64,000 nt of DNA from Sporolactobacillus sp. CQH2019 (GCF_028765345.1 NZ_JARAJZ010000003.1:319158-383157); one strand, 5' to 3'; shown: positions 9,014-18,761, counted from the stretch's first letter. Notes: a model not told the origin generated them from the letters alone. Numbers and translations are program-made.

Positions 9014-10282
9014 ATGAATAAAGAACAGTATCTGAAACAGCGAAATGAGCTGATGGCTGCCGCACAGACCCTGATCAATGACGGAAAAGCTGCAGAAGCC
9101 AAAGCTAAAATGGAAGAGGTAAAAGCACTGGATAAGCAGTGGGATGATATCAAGCTGGAACAGGCGAATCTGGCTGCTCTGCAGAACAAAACAAAAGGCC
9201 TTGTACTGGAAAACAAGAGCGTAGCTGTTGAGGGGGCAAAGCAGGTGGGGAAAATTGAGGGAATCAAGCCGAAAGATGAATCTGGTCTTTACAAGGTCGC
9301 CTTTTACAAAAAACTGACTAACCGGTCCATGAATGCGGACGAAGAAAATATCTACAAAGCCAAAAATATTCAGCCACAGATTGGACAGCCCCAGAACGCA
9401 TTTACCCACGATACAAGTAACACTGGTATCCTGATTCCTGAAACAGTGGCTACGGCTATCTGGAAGCGGGCTGAAGAGGCCTATCCGCTGTATGCCGATG
9501 CCCAGAAATTCGGCGTTTCCGGTAAATTCTCCATCCCGAAACACACAGGAATTGCCGCCGGTGACGCAAAGTGGTATGACGAACCGACACCGACAGAAGA
9601 CGAGCAGAATACCTTTGGCACCTTTGACCTTGACGGCCGCGAGCTGTCGAAAGCCGCAACCGTGTCATGGAAACTGAAATCGATGGCCATGGATGCTTTT
9701 CTTCCGTTCCTGCAGAATGAGCTCGGCGATCGTTGCGGCGTTGCCCTCGGCTATGCAGCGGCACAGGGCAAAGGATCCACGGCAACACCTCCGGAACCGC
9801 GCGGCGTTGAAACGGCTCTGATTGCCCAGGCGGGTACACCGCAGATCGTGACCTACGATCCGGACAATGCAACGACACCGGTACCGCTGACCTATGACAT
9901 GCTAGTCCAGGCGGTGGCTAAGCTGCATTCGTCTTATGCAAACAGCGCTTCAATCTATGCCAACAATGCGACAATCTGGAATCAGCTGGCAACGCTTAAA
10001 GACAACACGGGACGCCCGCTGTTTATCCCAGACGTAACGAGCGGCGGCGTCGGCCGGATCTTTGGCATGACCGTTAAGCCTGACGCGGGTCTCTCTGCTG
10101 GAAATATCCTGTTCGGCGCTACTCGTCAGGGCCTTATCTTCAACGTCAACGAAGCGCTGTCTCTGGTTACTGAAGACCACGCCAAAGAGCGTACGACCGA
10201 TTATGTGGTTTATGGTGTTGTTGACGGTGATGTTATCGACGAACAGGCCTTCGCGCTCATCCGCAATCTTCCGAATGCGTAA
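9014..10282 (+). CDS. Major capsid protein, HK97 fold
   Basis: 422 residues. The first 80-100 residues are charged and helical (NELMAAAQTLINDGKAAEAKAKMEEVKAL), the expected delta domain that acts as internal scaffold and is removed by the upstream protease. The rest fits the HK97 fold: an insertion around GILIPETVATAIWKRAEE, then QNTFGTFDLDGRELSKAATVSWKL, and a C-terminus with GILFGATRQGLIF-like spacing typical of the family (here AGNILFGATRQGLIF). Confidence 0.92.
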   Translation: MNKEQYLKQRNELMAAAQTLINDGKAAEAKAKMEEVKALDKQWDDIKLEQANLAALQNKTKGLVLENKSVAVEGAKQVGKIEGIKPKDESGLYKVAFYKKLTNRSMNADEENIYKAKNIQPQIGQPQNAFTHDTSNTGILIPETVATAIWKRAEEAYPLYADAQKFGVSGKFSIPKHTGIAAGDAKWYDEPTPTEDEQNTFGTFDLDGRELSKAATVSWKLKSMAMDAFLPFLQNELGDRCGVALGYAAAQGKGSTATPPEPRGVETALIAQAGTPQIVTYDPDNATTPVPLTYDMLVQAVAKLHSSYANSASIYANNATIWNQLATLKDNTGRPLFIPDVTSGGVGRIFGMTVKPDAGLSAGNILFGATRQGLIFNVNEALSLVTEDHAKERTTDYVVYGVVDGDVIDEQAFALIRNLPNA

Positions 10283-10296
10283 GGGAGTGATGACAT

Positions 10297-10458
10297 ATGA
10301 CCGGAATGGTGCTTAAACCTTTTCAGGATAAGAAAACCGGTGAAATCTTCGAGATCGGGGATGAGTATTCTGCTGAGAGTAGAAGAATTAATGATCTCGC
10401 TAAAAAAGGTTTTGTCGCAAAGCCTTCCGCCCTGAGGGTGATTCCTGATGGCAACTGA
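10297..10458 (+). CDS. Small phage head protein, unknown
   Basis: A 53-residue gene beginning at ATG 10297 after GGGAGTG and overlapping the next start by 11 bases. The product is small and charged, with MVLKPFQDKKTGEIFEIGDEY near the start. Proteins of this kind commonly lie between capsid and connector genes. Position and coupling support it as real; no function is assigned. Confidence 0.65.
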   Translation: MTGMVLKPFQDKKTGEIFEIGDEYSAESRRINDLAKKGFVAKPSALRVIPDGN

Positions 10459-10774
10459 TGTTCTGCTTCCTGATGTGAAAACGGCGCTTCGAGTAACTCA
10501 TACGGCGCTTGATTCCGAGATTAATGACCTGATTCTGGCAGCCCGGAAGGACTTATTTTATAGCGGCGTGGGACAGGCGGTCTCAGAAGCTACTGACTCA
10601 ATTGACCCGCTGATTAAGCGGGCCATTGTTGTATACTGCAAAGCAAACTTTCTGGACAATGTGGCCGATACGGAACGCTTTCAGCTGTCCTACGATCTTC
10701 TGAAAACGCATCTCGCACTGTCTGGTGATTATCAGGATCCGGATACCACGACGACAGGGACGACGACGCCATGA
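10448..10774 (+). CDS. Head-tail connector, gp6-like
   Basis: 108 residues matching the adaptor (gp6/gp15-like) family: VKTALRVTHTALDSEINDLILAARKDLFYSGV at the N-terminus and DPLIKRAIVVYCKANF in the middle, a helical pattern typical of these proteins. It makes the ring under the portal. The gene overlaps both neighbours, as usual in this operon. The C-terminus is a Thr-rich tail. Confidence 0.82.
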   Translation: MATDVLLPDVKTALRVTHTALDSEINDLILAARKDLFYSGVGQAVSEATDSIDPLIKRAIVVYCKANFLDNVADTERFQLSYDLLKTHLALSGDYQDPDTTTTGTTTP

Positions 10775-11073
10775 ACTATATTCTGTTCTTTCCTGTAATC
10801 ACAGAAACGACCGATGAGCTTGGGCAGCCGACGCAAACTGTTGACTATTCGCGGCAAATATTCTGCGACAGGAAGCCGATTCCGCAAAGCGAATTTTTCG
10901 CCGGCGGTCAGCAGGGAATAAAACCGGAAATCTGTCTGATCGTCGGGCAGTTCGACTATCAGAATGAGCAAACGGTGAAGTTTGAGGGCGTTGTCTACTC
11001 GATCTATCGGAAGTATGAAACGCATGACGAGACGATTGAGCTGTACTGCGAGGTGAGATCCGGTGCCCATTAA
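10771..11073 (+). CDS. Head closure protein
   Basis: 100 residues, overlapping the connector gene by four bases. A beta-rich sequence (YSRQIFCDRKPIPQSEFFAGGQQGIKPE, then VKFEGVVYSIYRKYETHDETIELYCE) fits the SPP1 gp16 / HK97 head-closure family, which plugs the connector after packaging. Assigned from pattern and operon position. Confidence 0.78.
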   Translation: MNYILFFPVITETTDELGQPTQTVDYSRQIFCDRKPIPQSEFFAGGQQGIKPEICLIVGQFDYQNEQTVKFEGVVYSIYRKYETHDETIELYCEVRSGAH

Positions 11074-11413
11074 TCTAGCTGATGAAATCGCTCAGGCTTT
11101 GCAAGAATACACGGATGACGTGACTCAGGAACTCGACGATGCAAAGGATAAAATCTCGAAAGAGGCTGTTTCCGAGCTAAGGACGACGAGTCCGAAAAAG
11201 ACCGGAGACTATGCAAAAGGCTGGACTCGGAAGAAAACAAAATATGGTTATGTCGTCCATAACCGGACCGATTATCAACTGACGCATCTGCTAGAGTATG
11301 GACATGCAAAGCGTAACGGCGGTCGTGTGCGGGCTTATCCGCACATCGCACCGGTTGAACAGAAAGTGATTGATAAGTTTACCAGCGCGTCGGAGAAAGC
11401 GGTGAGGGGATGA
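11063..11413 (+). CDS. HK97 gp10-family tail completion protein
   Basis: 116 residues with a GTG start inside the preceding gene. It has SELRTTSPKKTGDYAKGWTRKK followed by YQLTHLLEYGHAKRNGGRVRAYPHIAPVEQ, the characteristic signature of gp10-like proteins (TGxLAxSW and LEyGh...pfl equivalents). The protein caps or completes the tail so that it can join the head. Confidence 0.88.
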   Translation: MPINLADEIAQALQEYTDDVTQELDDAKDKISKEAVSELRTTSPKKTGDYAKGWTRKKTKYGYVVHNRTDYQLTHLLEYGHAKRNGGRVRAYPHIAPVEQKVIDKFTSASEKAVRG

Positions 11414-11745
11414 CACTTGCTGAACTCTATCAGATTCTTTTGCAGACCGGGAAACCGGTCTTTTATTCACACTGGATGCCGTCTCAGCAGTATCCGGTAT
11501 GTCCTCCTCCGCCGTTTATTTGCTATTGGGTGCCGGATTCTCCAAACATGATTGCCGACGATAGGGTATATCAGAAAATCGACTATGTCGAGATTGAACT
11601 CTATACCGATAAGAAAGATCCGGCAACCGAGGCTATTCTGGAACAGCTGCTAGATGACAACGACATTGCTTATACCTCATCTGAGGTCTGGATTGATACA
11701 GAAAAGCTTTTTGAAAAAATTTATGAAGTGGAGTTGATTCGATAA
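11410..11745 (+). CDS. Tail-terminator-like minor tail protein
   Basis: 111 residues, overlapping the gp10-like gene by four bases. It starts MTLAELYQILLQTGKPVFYSHW and contains KIDYVEIELYTDKKDPATEAILEQLLDDNDIAYTSSEVWIDTEKL, a pattern seen in tail terminator proteins of lactobacillal and bacillal siphophages placed just before the tail tube gene. Role is inferred from order. Confidence 0.7.
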   Translation: MTLAELYQILLQTGKPVFYSHWMPSQQYPVCPPPPFICYWVPDSPNMIADDRVYQKIDYVEIELYTDKKDPATEAILEQLLDDNDIAYTSSEVWIDTEKLFEKIYEVELIR

Positions 11746-12554
11746 TGCCTGAAAATAAGGTAAGATATGGCCTGCGAAATGCGCATTATTCTAAAATCAC
11801 CGAAAACGCAGACGGAACCCTTTCTTTTGGTATTCCGAAGCCGCTACCCGGTTCTGTCAATCTGACATTGACGGCCAGTGGCGACCCGATTCAGTTTTTT
11901 GCAGATGACACGACTTATTACCAGGAAGACACAAATAACGGCTACGACGGAAAGTTTGAACTTTCTCGACTGACAGAGGACTTCCGCAAAGATTGTCTGG
12001 GTGAGACGAATAATGGCGAGGCCATGATTGAAAACGCGGATAGTCACGGAAGCAAATTCGCGCTGCTGTTTGAATTTCAGGGCGATAAGAAAGCGACTCG
12101 CCATGTTGTTTATTATTGCTCGGCAAGCCGTCCGGAGCAGGCTAGTGCGACGAAATCGGACAAGACAGAAGTCCAGACGACGACGCTTGAATTTACGTCC
12201 GCTCCGCGCCCCGATAACCGGATCGTTAAGGCGAATACGTCAAGCACGGTTTCGGATGCAGTATATAACGGCTGGTATGATGCTGTTTATGAGCCGACGC
12301 TCGTCCCTGCCACCGGACTGACGCTCGTTCCGGATACAATTAGTCTGGCCATTGGGGCAATCCAGCAGCTGGCGGCAACGGTCAGCCCGGCTAATGCGAC
12401 GAACCGTAATGTCACCTACCTTTCCAGTGACCCGACCATTGCGACGGTATCAGATACAGGTCTTATTACTGCAGTCGCTGTAGGGTCGGCAACGATCACA
12501 GCGAAGACTGCCGATGGAAGCTTCACCGATACCTGCGCTGTGACTGTGGCATAA
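11745..12554 (+). CDS. Major tail tube protein with C-terminal Ig-like (Big2) domain
   Basis: 269 residues. The first 190 form a tail-tube domain: VRYGLRNAHYSKIT, then FGIPKPLPGSVNLTLTASGDPIQFFADDTTYY, and YYCSASRPEQASATKSDKTEVQTTTLEF. Residues about 190-269 are a Big2 immunoglobulin-like domain (LTLVPDTISLAIGAIQQLAATVSPANATN, then a TIATVSDTGLITAVAVGSATIT block). Such domains decorate tails and probably bind carbohydrate on the cell surface. The stop overlaps an AGGAG site for the next gene. Confidence 0.9.
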   Translation: MPENKVRYGLRNAHYSKITENADGTLSFGIPKPLPGSVNLTLTASGDPIQFFADDTTYYQEDTNNGYDGKFELSRLTEDFRKDCLGETNNGEAMIENADSHGSKFALLFEFQGDKKATRHVVYYCSASRPEQASATKSDKTEVQTTTLEFTSAPRPDNRIVKANTSSTVSDAVYNGWYDAVYEPTLVPATGLTLVPDTISLAIGAIQQLAATVSPANATNRNVTYLSSDPTIATVSDTGLITAVAVGSATITAKTADGSFTDTCAVTVA

Positions 12555-12567
12555 GGAGCGATTAAAT

Positions 12568-12915
12568 TTGGAAAAAACAATAACGATTGATGGAAAAAGC
12601 GTCCGGTTGAAAACGTCGGGCGCTTTTCCTTTGCGTTTTAAGGCCCAGTTTCATGAAGACTTCTTCTCAAAATTAATGGGGATGACAGCCTTTGAGAAGC
12701 TGGGAAAGAAGAAAAAACTGACTCCGGACGATTTAGCCCAGGTTGATTTTGACATTTTTTATGATCTTGTCTGGACGATGGCCAAGACAGCTGATCCTTC
12801 TATTCCGGAGCCGATGACCTGGCTGGATGGCTTCGAGACGTTCCCCATTGTGGAAATTATCCCTGAGATTCAGGATATGCTGACGTCGATGGTACAGACC
12901 AAAAAAAACGTATAA
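12568..12915 (+). CDS. Tail assembly chaperone, short form (gpG-like)
   Basis: 115 residues with a TTG start 10 bases after AAGGAGCG. The N-terminus (TITIDGKSVRLKTSGAFPLRFKAQFHEDFFSKL) and position between tail tube and tape measure are those of gpG-like chaperones, which coat the tape-measure protein during tail assembly. The zero frame ends TKKNV-stop right after a run of eight A's at 12901-12908; the A-AAA-AAC slip site there gives the longer form. Confidence 0.85.
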   Translation: MEKTITIDGKSVRLKTSGAFPLRFKAQFHEDFFSKLMGMTAFEKLGKKKKLTPDDLAQVDFDIFYDLVWTMAKTADPSIPEPMTWLDGFETFPIVEIIPEIQDMLTSMVQTKKNV

Positions 12916-13133
12916 AGGAACAAGATACTGACGATCCGATCACGACTGAACAGTACCTTGTTCTTTGTTATAAAACCGGATTGACGCGGGCGGATTTGGA
13001 CGACATAGAGATTGGCGGAGCGCTTGATTACGTAAATGAGTACGTCGACATGATGCAGCAGTCAGACGATCCGGATAGTAACAGTAATAGCAATACACGC
13101 GATGCGACACAGGCAGACTTTGATCAATTTTAA
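12568..13133 (+). CDS. Tail assembly chaperone, -1 frameshift product (gpGT-like)
   Basis: A second product made by ribosomes slipping back one base on A-AAA-AAC (12903-12909). The -1 frame then reads KKRIKEQDTDDPITTEQYLVLCYKTG and runs without stops to TAA at 13131-13133, adding about 74 residues ending ATQADFDQF. No start codon or ribosome site serves the extension alone. The conserved G/GT frameshift in tailed phages occupies exactly this position before the tape measure gene, so I regard it as genuine rather than a mutation. Confidence 0.85.
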
Positions 13134-13151
13134 CAGACGGGAGGTAGAAGC

Positions 13152-16100
13152 ATGGCCGGACGAATTAAAGGCATAACGATTGAAATTGACGGGTCAACAG
13201 TCGGATTGCAAAAGGCTTTGTCTTCCGTCAATGCTCAGGCAAACAGGCTACAGTCCGAATTGCGAGATACCGAACGTCTGCTGAAATTTAACCCGGGGAA
13301 TATCGACCTAGTCGCGCAGAAGCAGAAGATCCTGACGGCGCAGATTGAAGCGACACGGAACAAGCTGAATCAGCTGAAGTCTGCACAGTCTCAGGTTGAA
13401 CAGCAGTTTGCTTCCGGAAAAATCGGCGAATCTCAGTATCGCGGTTTTCAGCGTGAAGTCATTAATACCGAACAGAAGCTGCGGGATCTTGACGGGAAAC
13501 TGAAAACGACGAATACCGAACTCGCAAACAATGGCCGGGCGGCTGGAAAATTGTCTCAGGACTATAAAAAAGCCTTCGATGACGCTAAAAAGTCCTCAGA
13601 CAATACCTTTAATAGTTTAAAATCTGCCGGTAGTACCGTAACGGTTGCCGGTGCGGGCATGGCTGCCGGTCTCGGTCTGGTTGTCAAAAGTGCTGCAGAC
13701 TTTGACCAGGCAATGGCCAATGCTTATTCAGTCATGGCTCCGGATGAAGTCAATAAGTTCAAAGGCGCTCTGCAGGATCTGGCTATTCAGATGGGCGCCA
13801 AGACAAAATATTCGGCCACTGAGGCGGCAAATGGTATTGGAGAGCTGCTGAAAGCCGGCGTGTCGGTCACAGACATCATGCATGGCGGTTTGAAAGGTGC
13901 CCTTGACTTGGCGACTGCCGGCGACTTGAATCTGGCTGACGCGGCTCAGATCGCTTCGACAGCTCTGAACGCCTTTAAAAATGATAATTTGTCTGTGGCA
14001 CAGGCTGGGAATATTCTTGCCGGCGCAGCCAATGCATCAGCCACTGATGTAAGTGAACTGCAGTTTGGCTTGTCTGCCGTCTCTGCCGTTGCCTCTGGTG
14101 CTGGATTTACGTTTAAAGATACGGCGACGGCTCTGGCAGAATTTGCGCAGAACGGATTGAAAGGACAGGATGCCGGAACTTCGCTGAAAACGATGCTGCT
14201 GAATCTACAGCCGCAGAGCAAAGCAGCTGCAAATGAAATGAAGCAGCTAGGCATTATCACAAAAAGCGGATCAAATGAGTTTGTCGGGGCGAACGGGAAG
14301 TTTAAGAGCCTGTCCGACATCTCGCAGATCCTGCAGGACCGTCTGAAAGGGCTCACGCTTGCGCAACAGCAGCAGGCACTGAAGACGATGTTCGGTACTG
14401 ATGCTGTCCGTGCAGCCAACATCATGATGCATGAAGGCGCCAAGGGTGCCACTGATATGTCTACGGCGATGGGTAAAGTGACCGCGGCAGATGTGGCCGC
14501 CCAGAAGATGAATACCTTCAGCGGCGCTGTCGAACAGCTGAAAGGATCGCTGGAAACAGCAGGTATTTCACTCGGAAATGCACTGCTTCCGGCTTTGAAA
14601 GTTGTTGTCCAGGTCGTCCAGTCTGTCATAGATGGATTTAATAAGTTATCGCCTGGAATGAAGTCTTTTATCGCCATTGGTGCGGCGGTGACAGCGGCTC
14701 TGCTCCTGCTTATCGGACCGATTTTGTTATTAATCGGGGCGCTTCCGGCCTTAATGGCTGGATTTACCGCGCTTGCCGGTCCAGTTGGCGTGATAATCGG
14801 AATTGTCGCTGCGGTTATAGCTGTAATTGTTGGCTTAACGGTAGCCTTTACAACGCTATACAACAGGAACCAGGCTTTCCGAAATGGCGTGATTGCCATC
14901 TGGCAATCAATTCAGGCAGCAGCTACAGTTGTCTGGAACGCAATTATAAATGTGATCCGACAGGTCATGGCTGCCGTTCTTCCGTTTGTCATGGCAATAT
15001 GGAACCAAATCAGGGCCTTCTGGCAGCAGAACGGCGCGATGATTATGCAGGCGACGATGAATGTATGGAATGTGATCAGTACGATCATTCGTACCGTGAT
15101 GACAATTATTATGTCGATTATGCGCCTGATCTGGCCAGTTATTCGCGTTTTAATTGTGTCCACATGGGACGCAATCAAGAATACGATTCAGGGCGCTGTG
15201 ACCGTGATCATGTCGATTATTCAGATCTTCGCGGCACTGTTTACTGGAAACTGGGGCAAACTTTGGTCTGGCATCAAGAACCTGCTCTCCGGCTCACTGC
15301 AGCTGATCTGGGGGCTGATTAATCTGTTCTTTGTATCTAAACTTCTTGCGCCATTGAGAGCGTTTGGCGGGCTTGCTGGTGGCTTTATACGTGGTGCCTG
15401 GAATCTGATCAAATCAATCTTTATGGGCGCCCTTAACGGAATCAGGAGTTTCGTAACCGGTGGCTTTAGCGCTTATGTACGACTTGCACGATCTGGTATG
15501 AGCGGAATATCATCAATCATCCGGTCCGTTTGGAACGTGATCAGAAGCGTTTTTTCTGGGGCGATCAATGGCATACGGGGCGCAGTATCCGGCGGATTTA
15601 ATGTGATCCGCGCTATCGTTAGCGGCGTCATGGGCGGCATACGTGGTTTTATCTCCGGCGTATGGAGCGGAATAAGGGGAACTATATCCGGAGCCGTCAA
15701 CGGCGCCAGGGGAGCTGTCAGCGGTGCTTTCAATGCGATGCGCAGTGTCGTCAGCAGTGTCATGAGCGGCGTACGCGGTGCCGTCTCTCGGGGCTGGAAT
15801 GCGGCAATTGGATTTCTACGCGGAATCAATCTCTGGAATATTGGAAAAAACATCATCCAGGGCCTGGTCAATGGTATCGGATCAATGGCTGGCGCTGTCT
15901 GGGACGCGGTGAAACGGGTTGCCGGCGGCATCAAATCGAAGATCATGAGCATGCTCGGCATCCACTCGCCATCGAAGGTCATGGCATGGGTTGGCCAAAT
16001 GACCGGGCAAGGCCTGGTCAATGGTATTGCTGGAATGGCGGGTTCTGTTTCGTCTGCGGCCGGACAGCTGGCACAGGCCGCGGTACCGTCAATTCCGGCA

Positions 16101-16319
16101 GTAACCGCTCCATCAGTAACTGGATCAAGCGCTGTCGATAACTCGTCGCTGTCTGGATCCAATTCGGCAGTGGTCAATCTTCTCCAGCAGCAGAATGATT
16201 TACTGATGAAATTGCTTGTTAAGCCGAGCGACGTGATAATCGACAAAAAAGCCATGGAGTCGACGGTTAGCCGGCTTCAGGCTCAGCGCTTGAATCAGTT
16301 AGCGTATATGAGGGGCTGA
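13152..16319 (+). CDS. Tape measure protein
   Basis: 1055 residues, start after GGGAGGTAG. N-terminal 130 residues are coiled coil (ELRDTERLLKFNPGNIDLVAQKQKIL...). Next comes a TP901-type tail tape measure domain (AGMAAGLGLVVKSAADFDQAMANAYSVM, then GAKTKYSATEAANGIGELLKAG). Hydrophobic segments lie around residues 515-570, followed by repeats of W-N-x-I-x and SGAxNGxRGAVSG. The last part has the motif LGIHSPSKVM common to tape measures. It sets tail length and helps DNA cross the membrane. Confidence 0.95.
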   Translation: MAGRIKGITIEIDGSTVGLQKALSSVNAQANRLQSELRDTERLLKFNPGNIDLVAQKQKILTAQIEATRNKLNQLKSAQSQVEQQFASGKIGESQYRGFQREVINTEQKLRDLDGKLKTTNTELANNGRAAGKLSQDYKKAFDDAKKSSDNTFNSLKSAGSTVTVAGAGMAAGLGLVVKSAADFDQAMANAYSVMAPDEVNKFKGALQDLAIQMGAKTKYSATEAANGIGELLKAGVSVTDIMHGGLKGALDLATAGDLNLADAAQIASTALNAFKNDNLSVAQAGNILAGAANASATDVSELQFGLSAVSAVASGAGFTFKDTATALAEFAQNGLKGQDAGTSLKTMLLNLQPQSKAAANEMKQLGIITKSGSNEFVGANGKFKSLSDISQILQDRLKGLTLAQQQQALKTMFGTDAVRAANIMMHEGAKGATDMSTAMGKVTAADVAAQKMNTFSGAVEQLKGSLETAGISLGNALLPALKVVVQVVQSVIDGFNKLSPGMKSFIAIGAAVTAALLLLIGPILLLIGALPALMAGFTALAGPVGVIIGIVAAVIAVIVGLTVAFTTLYNRNQAFRNGVIAIWQSIQAAATVVWNAIINVIRQVMAAVLPFVMAIWNQIRAFWQQNGAMIMQATMNVWNVISTIIRTVMTIIMSIMRLIWPVIRVLIVSTWDAIKNTIQGAVTVIMSIIQIFAALFTGNWGKLWSGIKNLLSGSLQLIWGLINLFFVSKLLAPLRAFGGLAGGFIRGAWNLIKSIFMGALNGIRSFVTGGFSAYVRLARSGMSGISSIIRSVWNVIRSVFSGAINGIRGAVSGGFNVIRAIVSGVMGGIRGFISGVWSGIRGTISGAVNGARGAVSGAFNAMRSVVSSVMSGVRGAVSRGWNAAIGFLRGINLWNIGKNIIQGLVNGIGSMAGAVWDAVKRVAGGIKSKIMSMLGIHSPSKVMAWVGQMTGQGLVNGIAGMAGSVSSAAGQLAQAAVPSIPAVTAPSVTGSSAVDNSSLSGSNSAVVNLLQQQNDLLMKLLVKPSDVIIDKKAMESTVSRLQAQRLNQLAYMRG

Positions 16320-16323
16320 TCGC

Positions 16324-17151
16324 ATGGCAGAAACATTAATTATTGAAAAACTGGATGGGACAAAAAAGGCTGTCACGGATATTAAAGGCGCGCATCTCCT
16401 CAGCGTTCGCGATATGGGCCCACAGCCTGCGACGGATTATGGTCAGATGTCCGGCGTAGACGGACGGCAGGATAATGGGACGACTTTTGATCTTCGGATC
16501 ATTGAGGCTGATTTTCTCTATTCCGGTACAGACCGCTGGGACTATGCGCTAGCCATGCGCGCGATATGGGCAGAAATATTTGATTATGACCCGTTTTATA
16601 TCAGCTGGTCACGGATGCCGGGATTCCGCTACTTAGTCAAATGCAAACCGTTCGAGTTTACGAAAATAGGTAATCTTCGATCCGGGACATTCACGATACA
16701 GTTTGAAGCCTTTCGGGGTTTCGCTGAAAGCCAGGGACGCACGGATATTGACCCGATCAATATGCAGTCCGAAAAATATCAGATGATCGGCCAGGGCTTC
16801 CCGATGGATGAAGACCTAATCTATCACCACACGGAAAGCAGTTTCCGGATATTTAACGCCGGGAATGTCCGAGTTAACCCACGATTTCACTTCTGCCTGA
16901 TAAGCATAAAAGGGACAGGCAGCCCGATACTGACGAACCAGACAACCGGAGAAGTTTTTCAGTATTTTCCGGCGCTATCCTCCGGCGATGAGTTGACGAT
17001 CGACGGTATTTATCCGAAGTTAAACGGCGTCAGCTGTGGTCGTGATACCAATCATGGGCTGATCAGTATGGCGCCTGGCTGGAATGATATGCAGCTATCC
17101 GGACTCACAAATCCGGAGTCAACTTTTGGATTTTATTTTCTATATAAGTGA
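16324..17151 (+). CDS. Distal tail protein (Dit)
   Basis: 275 residues, four bases after the tape measure stop. The pattern DMGPQPATDYGQMSGVDGRQDNGTTFDLRIIEADFLYSG near residue 35 and a galectin-like C-terminal part (FRIFNAGNVRVNPRFHF...) fit the Dit / phage tail family 14-like group. Dit forms the hexameric hub joining the tail tube to the receptor-binding complex. Confidence 0.85.
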   Translation: MAETLIIEKLDGTKKAVTDIKGAHLLSVRDMGPQPATDYGQMSGVDGRQDNGTTFDLRIIEADFLYSGTDRWDYALAMRAIWAEIFDYDPFYISWSRMPGFRYLVKCKPFEFTKIGNLRSGTFTIQFEAFRGFAESQGRTDIDPINMQSEKYQMIGQGFPMDEDLIYHHTESSFRIFNAGNVRVNPRFHFCLISIKGTGSPILTNQTTGEVFQYFPALSSGDELTIDGIYPKLNGVSCGRDTNHGLISMAPGWNDMQLSGLTNPESTFGFYFLYK

Positions 17152-17162
17152 GGTGAACGACT

Positions 17163-18755
17163 TTGGATGATTTGCTGGTTAACGATGGGACAAACGAAGA
17201 AATTTTAATCGATTATGATCCGGCCAGCCTGACTGAAGAATGGCAGAAAAACTCAGCCTGGTCGCTCAGCCTTACTGCACTAAAGACAGCCCGAAATTCG
17301 ATCACTTACGCCATGCTGAAAAATGAATCCAAGATCATCTACCAGGGACAGCAGTTTGTCATTAATCATACTGACCCGAAGGGCACAGGTCCGTTGTCTA
17401 CGATAGATATTTCGGCACCGCATATTTATTTTACCTGCCAGGACCATCGGCAGTACGATAAGCAGTCAAAAATATGGTCAATTGATGAAGCGATGGATTG
17501 GGCTTTTGGCGGAAATGTGCACGGCTTCACCTGGGAGACTGTCGGAAGCTTTCCGACAGTACAGATCGACAATTTTGGCGACGCGAATGCCCTATCTATG
17601 CTTAGCGATATTCTTTCAAAGTTTGGCGGCGTCCTCGAAGCTGATAACAAGCATCTGATCATCTATTCAGAAGCTGAGTGGGGCATGATGACCGATAAGC
17701 AAATCAGGTATCAGTACAACACAGACGAAGTTCAGATGTCGATTGATACAAGCGCCATAAAAACGGTCATTCGCGGCTATGGAAAACAGAATGAAGACGG
17801 GTCCTATGTGTTTCCTCCGGTTACCTATGAAAGCCCGAATATTGGTATATATGGTGAACGCCATGCTGACCCGATCAGAGATGACCGGTTTACAAATGAG
17901 GATTCGATGCGTGCCTACTTGCCGTCGCAGCTCAATGATGAGCCGGATGTCAGCATCACGGCTCCACTGAAGGTGAAAGAAGACGTGCAGCGCGGTGAGC
18001 ACCGACTGCTGATCTATGAGCCGATGGATCTGGATATCGATGTCCAGATTATTGCCTATAAAAAATATCCGGCCGTGAATAAACCGCCGGAAGTCACATC
18101 ATCAAATACCGTTAAAGACGCGGTCAATGTCATGTCTGGATTTTCGGCCGCGGCTAGTACGGTTAATAAGGTGATCGACAGCAGCGGGTCAATTAAAGAC
18201 ACAGCGTTAAGTCCAACGGTATCGGAATCTGTTATAAAAATCAATGATTTAACTACTCCGGATGGAAAACTCGATCTGACCAAGTCTGAGGGAAAGCTGC
18301 AGGAAGATCAATCACAGATTGGACCGGGTACAACATTTGCGGCTGGATATGATCCAAGTCAGATTAATATCCCTTACTACGATCTTGCGACAGGAAGCAG
18401 CGACGGATTGCTTTCATCCGATGATAAAAACAAACTTGATGACATACCTGGACAAGGTAATGCGCTAAACGTTACTGCTACAGATAAAGGATTGGCTTTC
18501 CCGGAGATGTATAAGACTTGGAACAGCATTCCAAAAGATACGAATTGGGCGATCACTTTAGTCACACTTACGGATCCCGGTTTGATGGCACCTATCGATA
18601 AAAAATATCTTAATCTGCTCAAAAGTTGGACAAGTGATCCAGACATTGTGCCACAAATATTTAATCCAACCGTTAAGCCCGACGGAATGATTGATATGCC
18701 ACTCGCTGATTGGATAAAGAGTCTAAATGATCGAATAACCGCCTTAGGAGGTTGA
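17163..18755 (+). CDS. Tail-associated endopeptidase (Tal-like)
   Basis: 530 residues with a TTG start after GAGGTG. Residues to about 330 fit the prophage endopeptidase tail family: LTEEWQKNSAWSLSLTALKT, an HGFTWETVGSFPTVQIDNFGDANALSMLSDILSKFGG block, and VKEDVQRGEHRLLIYEPMDLDI. The protein forms the tail tip and may open peptidoglycan at entry. The C-terminal 200 residues (LTTPDGKLDLTKSEGKLQ...) look like a structural linker to fibre components. Confidence 0.82.
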   Translation: MDDLLVNDGTNEEILIDYDPASLTEEWQKNSAWSLSLTALKTARNSITYAMLKNESKIIYQGQQFVINHTDPKGTGPLSTIDISAPHIYFTCQDHRQYDKQSKIWSIDEAMDWAFGGNVHGFTWETVGSFPTVQIDNFGDANALSMLSDILSKFGGVLEADNKHLIIYSEAEWGMMTDKQIRYQYNTDEVQMSIDTSAIKTVIRGYGKQNEDGSYVFPPVTYESPNIGIYGERHADPIRDDRFTNEDSMRAYLPSQLNDEPDVSITAPLKVKEDVQRGEHRLLIYEPMDLDIDVQIIAYKKYPAVNKPPEVTSSNTVKDAVNVMSGFSAAASTVNKVIDSSGSIKDTALSPTVSESVIKINDLTTPDGKLDLTKSEGKLQEDQSQIGPGTTFAAGYDPSQINIPYYDLATGSSDGLLSSDDKNKLDDIPGQGNALNVTATDKGLAFPEMYKTWNSIPKDTNWAITLVTLTDPGLMAPIDKKYLNLLKSWTSDPDIVPQIFNPTVKPDGMIDMPLADWIKSLNDRITALGG

Positions 18756-18761
18756 TAATCA

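Noticed and set aside
13946-14899. Minus-strand open frame of 317 codons opposite the tape measure gene
   Set aside because: Low-complexity Ala/Pro/Ser translation typical of an antisense shadow.
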